Of a stretch of DNA of 64,000 nt, positions 42,510 through 49,537 are shown piece after piece (the first letter of the stretch is position 1; each line of letters opens with the position of its first letter). The notes under the pieces are model-generated. The model worked only from the letters and a program-made list of their open reading frames with translations, was not told the origin of the DNA and made no database searches. A program made the position numbers and the translations under genes. The DNA comes from Bacteroidaceae bacterium (GTDB lineage Bacteria; Bacteroidota; Bacteroidia; Bacteroidales; Bacteroidaceae), in NCBI GenBank assembly GCA_017429945.1, contig JAFRNY010000063.1, positions 41,358 through 105,357 of the forward strand. The letters are read 5' to 3'.

Positions 42510-43796
42510 ATGAAATGGATTCCCACCTTATTCGCCGCTGAGGCTATCCCCAGTGCTATGATTACGTTCGTGGCACTGCTGATGTTCCTGCAGTTGGGTA
42601 TAGGGTGGGCTTTCTCTACTCTGTTGTGTGCTCTGCTCTCGCTGCCTTGGGTGTTGAAGTCGTTCTTCCGCCACAAAGTCCGCGAGGTGGGACGCTTCGC
42701 GCTGGTTCTGAAATGTCTGGAGACTTCGATCTTCATCGTGCTCTGCCTGTTGGCGTTCAGCTTCAACGTTCAGCAGCGGAGCGCATACCTCATTTTTGCC
42801 ATCCTGTTTGTGCTCTGCTTCCTTTGTGCCTGGCATGAGTTGGCGGCGCGTATGTACTACGAACGAATGTTGCGTCCGCGTCTGCAACGGCTCTACAACG
42901 GTCCTAAGATGTTCTCTTCGCAGGTGAGCACAGTGCTTACCTACGGCGTGATGATTGTTCTCGTAGGCTTCCTCGAGGTGTTCTACCACAACCGGCGCAA
43001 CGCTATATCTTATTCGTGGAGCACAGCCGTTTATCTCTTGGCCGGCTTCTACCTGATACTCGTTCTCTACAACTTCTTCTGCCTCCGCCGCCCTCATGTC
43101 CATGGTCGCCATCAGCGCGAGACGCTTGGCAGCACGGTGATGGCCGAGATCCGCGTCATTGACCGCATAGCCCACAAGCCGCATTGGTTTGCCATCGTCG
43201 TGGCCCTGGCCGTTTTCCTGTTGCCTCAGTCGCTCATGTTCTACACGCGCGTCCTCTTCCTCATGGCACCGGCCGCCGAGGGCGGACTCGCTTGTTCGTT
43301 GCAATGGGTCGGCCTGGCACAGGGCACCGTGGGCGTGATAGCTTTCTCTTTAGGTCTGGGCTTAGGTTACCGGCTCCTCACGCGTCGCCATCTGTTCTGG
43401 CCTCAGGCGCTCGTCATGCCTCTGTCACCCAGTGTCTATTTGTCGATGACTCAGTATCCTCCCTCAGGACTGTTGCCGCTCTGTGCCGCCACCTTTGTCG
43501 CCCAGTTCTGCTTCGGCTTGGGTCTCACGGCATGCCTCCTCTTCATCCGCTATATCTCGGGCGAGCGCTACCGTAGCACAATCAACTATCTCTACATTCC
43601 GCTTGTCTCGTTAGTGATGTTCCCTGCCTTGGCTGCCTCAGGCTGGCTTGTAGAGCGTGCCGGTTTCACTTCCTTCTTCCTCATCGACTCACTCCTTGCC
43701 CTGCCTGCCTGGCTTGCTTTCTACGTAGCTTCACGCCTTACTGCCGACAGAGAAAGAGTGAAGAATGAAAAGACCATAATGAATAGTGAATTATGA
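42510..43796 (+). CDS. MFS transporter, AmpG-like (first of tandem pair)
   Basis: The 428-residue protein has about 12 hydrophobic segments. It begins MKWIPTLFAAEAIPSAMITF, the W-x-P-x-L-x-x-A-E-A-x-P pattern typical of AmpG/SLC45-like MFS permeases. It is a clear paralog of the next gene. AmpG carriers import anhydromuropeptides for recycling, and several peptidoglycan genes lie near, but the substrate is not proven. The last residues (KNEKTIMNSEL) are encoded by an ATTATGAATTATGAATT-type repeat, and the stop overlaps the next start (ATGA). Confidence 0.82.
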   Translation: MKWIPTLFAAEAIPSAMITFVALLMFLQLGIGWAFSTLLCALLSLPWVLKSFFRHKVREVGRFALVLKCLETSIFIVLCLLAFSFNVQQRSAYLIFAILFVLCFLCAWHELAARMYYERMLRPRLQRLYNGPKMFSSQVSTVLTYGVMIVLVGFLEVFYHNRRNAISYSWSTAVYLLAGFYLILVLYNFFCLRRPHVHGRHQRETLGSTVMAEIRVIDRIAHKPHWFAIVVALAVFLLPQSLMFYTRVLFLMAPAAEGGLACSLQWVGLAQGTVGVIAFSLGLGLGYRLLTRRHLFWPQALVMPLSPSVYLSMTQYPPSGLLPLCAATFVAQFCFGLGLTACLLFIRYISGERYRSTINYLYIPLVSLVMFPALAASGWLVERAGFTSFFLIDSLLALPAWLAFYVASRLTADRERVKNEKTIMNSEL

Positions 43797-45136
43797 ATTA
43801 TGAATTGAAAAAGCCCTACGCTTGGGTGCCGTCCCTTTACCTCGCCGAGGCGCTTCCTTATGTTGCCGTAATGGTAATTGCAACGACTATGTACAAGCGG
43901 CTCGGCCTCTCCAACACCGACCTCGCTCTCTACACCTCGTGGCTCTATTTGCCCTGGGTGATAAAACCGCTTTGGAGTCCCTTCATCGCAGCCATACGCA
44001 CGGAGCGTTGGTGGGTGCTTGTGATGCAACTGCTCATCGGCGCAGGCTTTGCCGGCATTGCCTTCACGCTGCCTACATCGTTCTGGCTTCAAGGGTCGCT
44101 GGCTTTCTTCTGGCTTCTGGCCTTCGCGAGTGCCACGCATGACATCGCTGCCGACGGTCTCTATATCATCGGACTCGACAGCCACGACCAGAGTCTTTAC
44201 GTAGGCATCCGATCGACGTTCTATCGTATCGGCACAATCTTTGGCCAGGGCTTGCTCGTGATGCTCGCGGGCTGGCTCGAGAGGTCACATGCTGTGGCTG
44301 CAGCCTGGAGTATCACCTTCTTTGTGCTCGCCGGCGTCTTTGTGGCGCTGTGGTTGTGGCACAGCGTGGCGTTGCCGAAAGTTAAGTGTTCTGCCGACGA
44401 CAATGCAAAGGCTGATGATAAGCAGGTAGTGGGGGCTTTCGTGGGCGAGGATAATTCAGCTCATCGCCGACTATCGATTTTTTCAGAGTTTTGGTTAGCG
44501 CTTAAAACCTTCTTCACTAAGCCCCATATCGTTTCGGCCCTCCTCTTCATGCTCCTCTTCCGCTTTCCCGAAGGACAGCTCGTGAAGATAGCCAACCCCT
44601 TCCTGCTCGACACTACTGAGGCCGGCGGTCTGGCCATGAGCACCGAAGCCGTGGGCTTTGTCTATGGCACGGTGGGTATCATCGGACTGACCATCGGCGG
44701 CCTGCTTGGCGGTTGGTGCGTCTCGCGCCACGGTCTGAAACGATGGCTGTGGCCCATGGTTCTCAGTATTTCACTGCCCGATCTCGTCTACGTCTTTCTG
44801 GCATCAACGGCAGATCCTTCGTTCTTTGTCGTAAACCTGTGCGTGTTTATTGAGCAGTTCGGCTATGGCTTCGGCTTCACAGCGTATATGCTTTACCTCG
44901 TTTATTTCTCTCAGGGTGAACGCTCTACCGCAGTCTTCAGTATTTGCACGGCCATGCAGGCTCTTGGCATGATGCTTCCGGGCATGATAGCCGGTTGGAT
45001 GGCCGACCATCTCGGTTATCTGCGCTTCTTCTGGTGGGTAGTAGGTTGCTGTCTGGTCACGTTTGTCGTTTCTGCATTCATAAAGATTGACCCTGCCTAC
45101 GGAAAGGCTGACAGCTATAAGGCTGAAGGAAAATAG
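43793..45136 (+). CDS. MFS transporter, AmpG-like (second of tandem pair)
   Basis: The 447-residue protein has 12 predicted helices and begins MNYELKKPYAWVPSLYLAEA followed by LPYVAVMVIATTMYKRLG, close to Bacteroidetes AmpG-like permeases. DIAADGLYIIGL and EQFGYGFGFTAYMLYLVYFS are recognisable AmpG-type segments. A hydrophilic linker (about 200-225) separates the two six-helix halves. Start overlaps the previous stop by four bases. The likely role is muropeptide or sugar-peptide uptake into the cytoplasm. A strong hairpin follows. Confidence 0.85.
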   Translation: MNYELKKPYAWVPSLYLAEALPYVAVMVIATTMYKRLGLSNTDLALYTSWLYLPWVIKPLWSPFIAAIRTERWWVLVMQLLIGAGFAGIAFTLPTSFWLQGSLAFFWLLAFASATHDIAADGLYIIGLDSHDQSLYVGIRSTFYRIGTIFGQGLLVMLAGWLERSHAVAAAWSITFFVLAGVFVALWLWHSVALPKVKCSADDNAKADDKQVVGAFVGEDNSAHRRLSIFSEFWLALKTFFTKPHIVSALLFMLLFRFPEGQLVKIANPFLLDTTEAGGLAMSTEAVGFVYGTVGIIGLTIGGLLGGWCVSRHGLKRWLWPMVLSISLPDLVYVFLASTADPSFFVVNLCVFIEQFGYGFGFTAYMLYLVYFSQGERSTAVFSICTAMQALGMMLPGMIAGWMADHLGYLRFFWWVVGCCLVTFVVSAFIKIDPAYGKADSYKAEGK

Positions 45137-45150
45137 TAGAAAGTATATAA

Positions 45151-45206
45151 AAACGTATGCACGATGGTGATAATGCTAATGCAAGGTCATCATCGTGCAT
45201 ACGTTT
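45151..45206. terminator. Long bidirectional hairpin terminator
   Basis: A 20-bp stem (45151-45170 with 45187-45206, one G/T wobble) joins AAACGTATGCACGATG and its complement around a 16-base loop, ending in A-runs on one side and TTT on the other, between convergent genes. Confidence 0.85.
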
Positions 45207-45235
45207 ATAATTGTCTTTCAGTTCTGTCGCAAGAC

Positions 45236-46114
45236 TTAGCGCGAGGGGTGAATGAGAATGTCGTTGAGATTGTAATGGTCCATGAAACAGCTGCGGTCCA
45301 CATTGCCGCGGATGCCTTGGACGCGGCTCGTGGCAGAGTACTGCCACATGACAAAGGCCGCGTTGTCGCAGAGCTGTGGCACATCTTCGGCATAACGCGC
45401 CACCATATATTTGTAGTTGGTAAACGGGCCGCTGAGGTATTTGTTGTAGAAGTCGCGCGAGCAATAGAGTATGGGTTTGATGCCATAGTGGCGTTCTACC
45501 ATCTGAATGAATGTTCGGAGGTTGCGCTGGAACTGTAGCAGCGGTTCGCGCCCGCGCCGTTCGATGTCGATAATCGGCAACAGGTCCATCTCCTTGAGGT
45601 TGACGGCGTTGCGGAAGTTGTTGAACTGCCGTTGGGGGCTGACGCTTGGGATGTAGAAATGGTATATGCCCACACGCAGTCCGGCTCGCCTTGCGCCGTT
45701 GAGGTTGGTGCGGTAAGTGTTGTCGACGAGGCTTTCGCCTTCGGTGGCTTTGATGTAGACGTATTCCACCGTGCCGCTACGCGCTACCTCGCGCCAGTTG
45801 ATTGTTCCCTGATAGTGGGATACATCGATGCCGGCAATCTTGCGGTTGGGACGGTGGTGCTGAATCACTACAACCTCTTCGTGGGCGCCGATTTCGGTCT
45901 CAGGAGCCATCATAGGTTGAGGAGAGAGTGCGGGCATAGGAGCATCGGGCTGGGGGGTGTCGTCTATAAGTTCTGCCTTCTCGGCCGTTTTTTTCGACTT
46001 GTTGATCTTTGCCTCAGCCGTTGTGCATGCAAATACAGCCACCACAAATATAATATGTACGCGCGCGAGCACGATGGCTCGGGAAATAGTTCTTGCTGTT
46101 AGTCTGAGCTTCAT
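45236..46114 (-). CDS. GH25 lysozyme (muramidase)
   Basis: The 292-residue protein begins with a signal-like segment (VLARVHIIFVVAVFACTTAEA), a spacer rich in Pro, and a GH25 domain from about residue 90: AGIDVSHYQGTINW, EYVYIKATEGESLVD, GIYHFYIP, LLPIIDIERRG with the catalytic acidic pair, PILYCSRDFYNKYL, and MWQYSATSRVQGI. GH25 enzymes cleave the MurNAc-GlcNAc bond of peptidoglycan. It starts directly after the cdd stop codon and shares its promoter. Part of the signal peptide is encoded by a CGCGCGCGTACATATTATA sequence, the recurring motif seen elsewhere upstream of promoters. Confidence 0.92.
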   Translation of the reverse strand: MKLRLTARTISRAIVLARVHIIFVVAVFACTTAEAKINKSKKTAEKAELIDDTPQPDAPMPALSPQPMMAPETEIGAHEEVVVIQHHRPNRKIAGIDVSHYQGTINWREVARSGTVEYVYIKATEGESLVDNTYRTNLNGARRAGLRVGIYHFYIPSVSPQRQFNNFRNAVNLKEMDLLPIIDIERRGREPLLQFQRNLRTFIQMVERHYGIKPILYCSRDFYNKYLSGPFTNYKYMVARYAEDVPQLCDNAAFVMWQYSATSRVQGIRGNVDRSCFMDHYNLNDILIHPSR

Positions 46115-46115
46115 C

Positions 46116-46595
46116 TTAAATCATCTCCGAACCATCGAACGTAAGAGGCAGCAGGTCTCTTACGCTGTTTACAACATAGATGCCGCTCTCGCCATAGAGC
46201 ATAACGCGGATAGGTTGACCGTAGCGGGTCTCCGCCTCGAGCAACGCCTGCCGGCACATACCGCAGGGTGAAATGGGCTTTTCGAGAAACTTGCCACCGG
46301 TGAAAGCTGCTATCGCTATGGCCACCGGTGCAAGCTCCGGAGCTTGTGCCTGGGCATAGAAGAAAGCCGTGCGCTCGGCGCAGAGGCCTACGGGGAAGGC
46401 TGCGTTCTCCTGATTACTGCCGCCATAGACGGAGCCGTCGGCAAGGCGTAGGGCGGCGCCCACTTGGAAATGTGAGTAGGGCGAGTAACTGGTGCGCGTC
46501 ATGGCCTTGGCGCGCTCTACGAGCTCACGGTCATCGGCGGTCAGTTCGTCGGGCATAACGACCTTTATTGCCACGTTTACGTTAATCTCTTTCAT
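46116..46595 (-). CDS. cdd: Cytidine deaminase
   Basis: The 159-residue protein is a homotetrameric-type Cdd. Zinc-site motifs are VGLCAERTAFFYAQAQ (first Cys and Glu) and ISPCGMCRQALLE (two Cys); the substrate loop is VGAALRLADGSVYGGSNQEN. The N-terminal ~25 residues are a short extension. It deaminates cytidine and deoxycytidine to uridine forms in pyrimidine salvage. The GH25 gene follows with one base between stop and start region, so both are on one transcript from the TATATTTG promoter at 46616-46623. Confidence 0.94.
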   Translation of the reverse strand: MKEINVNVAIKVVMPDELTADDRELVERAKAMTRTSYSPYSHFQVGAALRLADGSVYGGSNQENAAFPVGLCAERTAFFYAQAQAPELAPVAIAIAAFTGGKFLEKPISPCGMCRQALLEAETRYGQPIRVMLYGESGIYVVNSVRDLLPLTFDGSEMI

Positions 46596-46615
46596 GTTTT
46601 TCGTTAATTTCTCGA

Positions 46616-46623
46616 CAAATATA
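46616..46623 (-). promoter_or_regulatory. Promoter -7 box for cdd-GH25 operon
   Basis: Minus strand TATATTTG followed by TCGAG, 21 bases before the cdd start. Confidence 0.55.
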
Positions 46624-46656
46624 GCGATGTTTTTCGATAAATTCCCAAAAAAGGAT

Positions 46657-46664
46657 TACTTTTG
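46657..46664 (+). promoter_or_regulatory. Promoter -7 box for the glucosaminidase gene
   Basis: TACTTTTG followed by TGCGCAG, 26 bases before the start at 46690; back to back with the cdd promoter. Confidence 0.6.
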
Positions 46665-46689
46665 TGCGCAGATTAATGTTTTTTACAGA

Positions 46690-47613
46690 ATGAAGCCGTT
46701 TTTTAAATGCTTTTGTGCCGCCTTACTCATCTCAGTAAGTGCTTGGGCCCAGTCTGGGCAATCGGTGCAGTGGCGATATATCGAGAACTACAAAGATATG
46801 GCTATCGACCAGATGCGACGCTATCGTATCCCGGCGTCGATAACTCTGGCGCAGGGGCTTATTGAGAGTGGGGCAGGGCAGAGCCGACTGGCACGCGAGG
46901 CCCACAACCATTTTGGCATCAAGGTGGGCATGAACTGGACTGGCCCCTACATCGTCATGGCCGACGATCGCCCCGACGACCGCTTCCGCAAGTATCGCAC
47001 CGACGATGAGAGCTACGAGGACCACTCGCGTTTCCTTCACAACAACCAGCGCTATCGCTCGCTCTTCAGCCTCGCGCTGACCGACTATCGCGGTTGGGCC
47101 CATGGCCTCAAACGTTGCGGTTACGCCACCAACCCCCGCTATCCGGAGATGCTCATAGGCATGATCGAGCGCTACAACCTGCAGCAGTTCGACTCCTACA
47201 CCAGTGGCCGCTACCATGCCCGAACCTCTTCGTCGCGCGAGCGTCAGGCGGAGAGCGACTTCTTTGCCCGCCACATCGTCTATAAGATAAATGGCACCTA
47301 TATGATTATAGCCATGCGTGGCGACACATGGGAGGGCGTTGCGCGCGAAACGGGTGTGAGCAAGCGCAAACTCCTAAAGTACAACGAACGACCAAAGGGC
47401 AGTCAGCTGGCCTCCGGCGATATTGTGTATCTCGACAAGAAGCGCAGCAAGGCCGACAAGAAACTCAAAGGCGTGCCACACGTTGTGCAGCCAGGCGAAT
47501 CGCTATACGACATCGCACAGCACTATGCCGTGCGGTTGAAGAGTGTCTATAAGCTCAACGGGCTCAGTGAAGACTACGTCCCGCAGGCTGGCGACCTCAT
47601 TTGGCTCAGGTGA
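46690..47613 (+). CDS. GH73 glucosaminidase with two LysM domains
   Basis: The start at 46690 follows a TACTTTTG promoter box and begins a signal peptide (FFKCFCAALLISVSAWA); upstream in-frame ATGs lie inside the divergent cdd gene and are rejected. The 307-residue protein has a mannosyl-glycoprotein endo-beta-N-acetylglucosaminidase-type domain with ITLAQGLIESGAGQSRLA (Glu59) and NHFGIKVG. Two LysM repeats follow (MIIAMRGDTWEGVARETGVS; HVVQPGESLYDIAQHYAVRL) separated by a Lys-rich linker. It would cut peptidoglycan glycan strands in the periplasm, held by LysM binding. An AT-rich repeat tract follows the gene. Confidence 0.93.
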   Translation: MKPFFKCFCAALLISVSAWAQSGQSVQWRYIENYKDMAIDQMRRYRIPASITLAQGLIESGAGQSRLAREAHNHFGIKVGMNWTGPYIVMADDRPDDRFRKYRTDDESYEDHSRFLHNNQRYRSLFSLALTDYRGWAHGLKRCGYATNPRYPEMLIGMIERYNLQQFDSYTSGRYHARTSSSRERQAESDFFARHIVYKINGTYMIIAMRGDTWEGVARETGVSKRKLLKYNERPKGSQLASGDIVYLDKKRSKADKKLKGVPHVVQPGESLYDIAQHYAVRLKSVYKLNGLSEDYVPQAGDLIWLR

Positions 47614-47639
47614 TTGGGCAGGCCGCCGGATGTTTCTTT

Positions 47640-47822
47640 GAACATTGAACTTTGAACATTGAACATTGAAAATTGCGCTCGGCTTTCCAGTTTCGCTATG
47701 CGAATGAACTTTCGCTTGAGTTTTGTCCACTCCATTCTTGGAGAACCTTCAACTTTCAATTTTAAACTACGGCCTGTGGCCGTGCTCTTTCAACCTTCAA
47801 CTACGGCCGTAGGCCGTTAACA
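47640..47822. repeat. Tandem GAACATT/GAACTTT units and TACGGCC palindromes
   Basis: Bases 47638-47675 hold tandem TTGAACA/TTGAACT units. ACGGCCTGTGGCCGT (about 47770-47784) and ACGGCCGTAGGCCGT (about 47804-47818) are palindromes just before the ettA start. Confidence 0.65.
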
Positions 47823-47824
47823 TT

Positions 47825-49513
47825 ATGGCTGACGACAAAAAGATTATTTTCTCGATGGTGGGCGTAAGCAAGACCATCCAACAGACACAGAAACAAGTAC
47901 TGAAGAACATCTACCTCAGCTTCTTCTATGGAGCCAAGATAGGCATCATAGGTCTGAACGGCTCTGGTAAATCCACGCTGCTGAAGATTATTGCCGGACT
48001 CGACCAAAGTTACCAGGGCAATGTGGTCTTTGCTCCAGGTTACTCAGTGGGCTACCTTCCTCAGGAACCGCAGCTCGACGATGACAAGACGGTGCGTCAG
48101 GTGGTTGAAGAAGGAGTTCAGCACATCGTTGATGCATTGGCTGAGTATGAGGATATTAACAATAAGTTTGGACTGCCGGAATACTATGAAGATCCCGATA
48201 AGATGAACGCCCTCTTCGCTCGCCAAGGCGAGCTGCAGGACATCATCGACGCCACGGATGCATGGAACCTCGACACGCGATTGAACCGCGCTATGGACGC
48301 TCTTCGTTGTCCGCCGGCCGACCAGTTGTGCGGTCAGCTCTCCGGTGGCGAGCGCCGCCGTGTGGCCCTCTGCCGCCTTCTGCTTCAGAAGCCCGACGTG
48401 CTGCTTCTCGACGAGCCCACCAACCACCTCGATGCTGAGAGTATTGACTGGCTCGAGCAGCACCTCAATCAATACGAAGGCACCGTCATTGCCGTTACCC
48501 ACGACCGCTATTTCCTCGATGATGTCGCGGGTTGGATTCTTGAACTCGACCGAGGCGAGGGCATTCCTTGGCAAGGCAACTACAGCGGTTGGCTCGAGCA
48601 GAAGAGTCGTCGCCTAGAGCAGGAAGAGAAGACCGAAAGTAAGCGCCGTAAGACGCTGGAGCGTGAGCTCGAGTGGGTGCGCATGTCGCCCAAGGCACGT
48701 CAGGCTAAGGGTAAGGCGCGCCTCTCAAGTTACGAACGTATGCTCAACGAAGACCAACGCGAGAAGGAGCAGAAACTGGAAATATTCATTCCAAGCGGTC
48801 CGCGTCTGGGCAACAAGGTCATTGAAGCTCACGGCCTCTCGAAAGCCTTCGGCGATAAGGTGCTCTTCCACGATCTCGATTTCACACTGCCGCCCAACGG
48901 CATTGTAGGCGTCATAGGTCCCAATGGTGCTGGCAAGACAACGCTCTTCCGTCTGATTATGGGCCTCGAGAAGCCTGATGCCGGTACATTCGAGGTGGGA
49001 GAGACGGTTAAACTAGCCTACGTCGACCAGAGTCACCACGACATCAAGGCTGATGCCACCGTCTATCAGACAATATCCCAGGGCAATGAACTCATTCGCA
49101 TGGGCGGCCGCGATGTCAATGCCCGTGCCTACCTCTCGCGTTTCAACTTCACTGGCGCCGACCAGGAGAAAAAGTGCGGAGTGCTCTCGGGCGGTGAACG
49201 CAATCGCCTGCATCTGGCCATGGCATTGAAGGAAGAAGGCAACGTCCTGTTGCTCGACGAGCCCACCAACGACATCGATGTCAACACCCTGCGGGCACTG
49301 GAGGAAGGCCTTGAGAGCTTTGCCGGTTGCGCCGTGGTCATCAGCCACGACCGCTGGTTCCTCGACCGAATCTGCACGCATATCCTCGCCTTCGAGGGCG
49401 ACGGCAATGTATTCTTCTTCGAAGGCTCCTACACCGACTATGAGGCAAACAAGCTCAAACGCCTTGGCTTGGAGGAACCTAAGCGAATCCGCTATCGCAA
49501 GCTTACCGATTGA
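47825..49513 (+). CDS. ettA: ABC-F protein EttA (energy-dependent translational throttle)
   Basis: The 562-residue soluble protein has two ABC cassettes with no membrane part: Walker A GLNGSGKST and GPNGAGKTT, signatures LSGGERRR and LSGGERNR, Walker B LLLDEPTNHLD and LLLDEPTNDID. The linker with ARQAKGKARLSSYERMLNE and the arm insertion in the first cassette match EttA, as does the length. EttA binds the ribosomal E site and gates elongation depending on ATP/ADP. It precedes a GH2 glycosidase gene by 24 bases, an association with no evident meaning. Confidence 0.94.
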   Translation: MADDKKIIFSMVGVSKTIQQTQKQVLKNIYLSFFYGAKIGIIGLNGSGKSTLLKIIAGLDQSYQGNVVFAPGYSVGYLPQEPQLDDDKTVRQVVEEGVQHIVDALAEYEDINNKFGLPEYYEDPDKMNALFARQGELQDIIDATDAWNLDTRLNRAMDALRCPPADQLCGQLSGGERRRVALCRLLLQKPDVLLLDEPTNHLDAESIDWLEQHLNQYEGTVIAVTHDRYFLDDVAGWILELDRGEGIPWQGNYSGWLEQKSRRLEQEEKTESKRRKTLERELEWVRMSPKARQAKGKARLSSYERMLNEDQREKEQKLEIFIPSGPRLGNKVIEAHGLSKAFGDKVLFHDLDFTLPPNGIVGVIGPNGAGKTTLFRLIMGLEKPDAGTFEVGETVKLAYVDQSHHDIKADATVYQTISQGNELIRMGGRDVNARAYLSRFNFTGADQEKKCGVLSGGERNRLHLAMALKEEGNVLLLDEPTNDIDVNTLRALEEGLESFAGCAVVISHDRWFLDRICTHILAFEGDGNVFFFEGSYTDYEANKLKRLGLEEPKRIRYRKLTD

Positions 49514-49537
49514 TTTCAGAATAAAAAAGCACAGATT

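Noticed and set aside
46492-46689. Upstream in-frame ATG for the glucosaminidase gene
   Set aside because: It lies inside the divergent cdd gene and before the promoter box; the ATG at 46690 begins a signal peptide.
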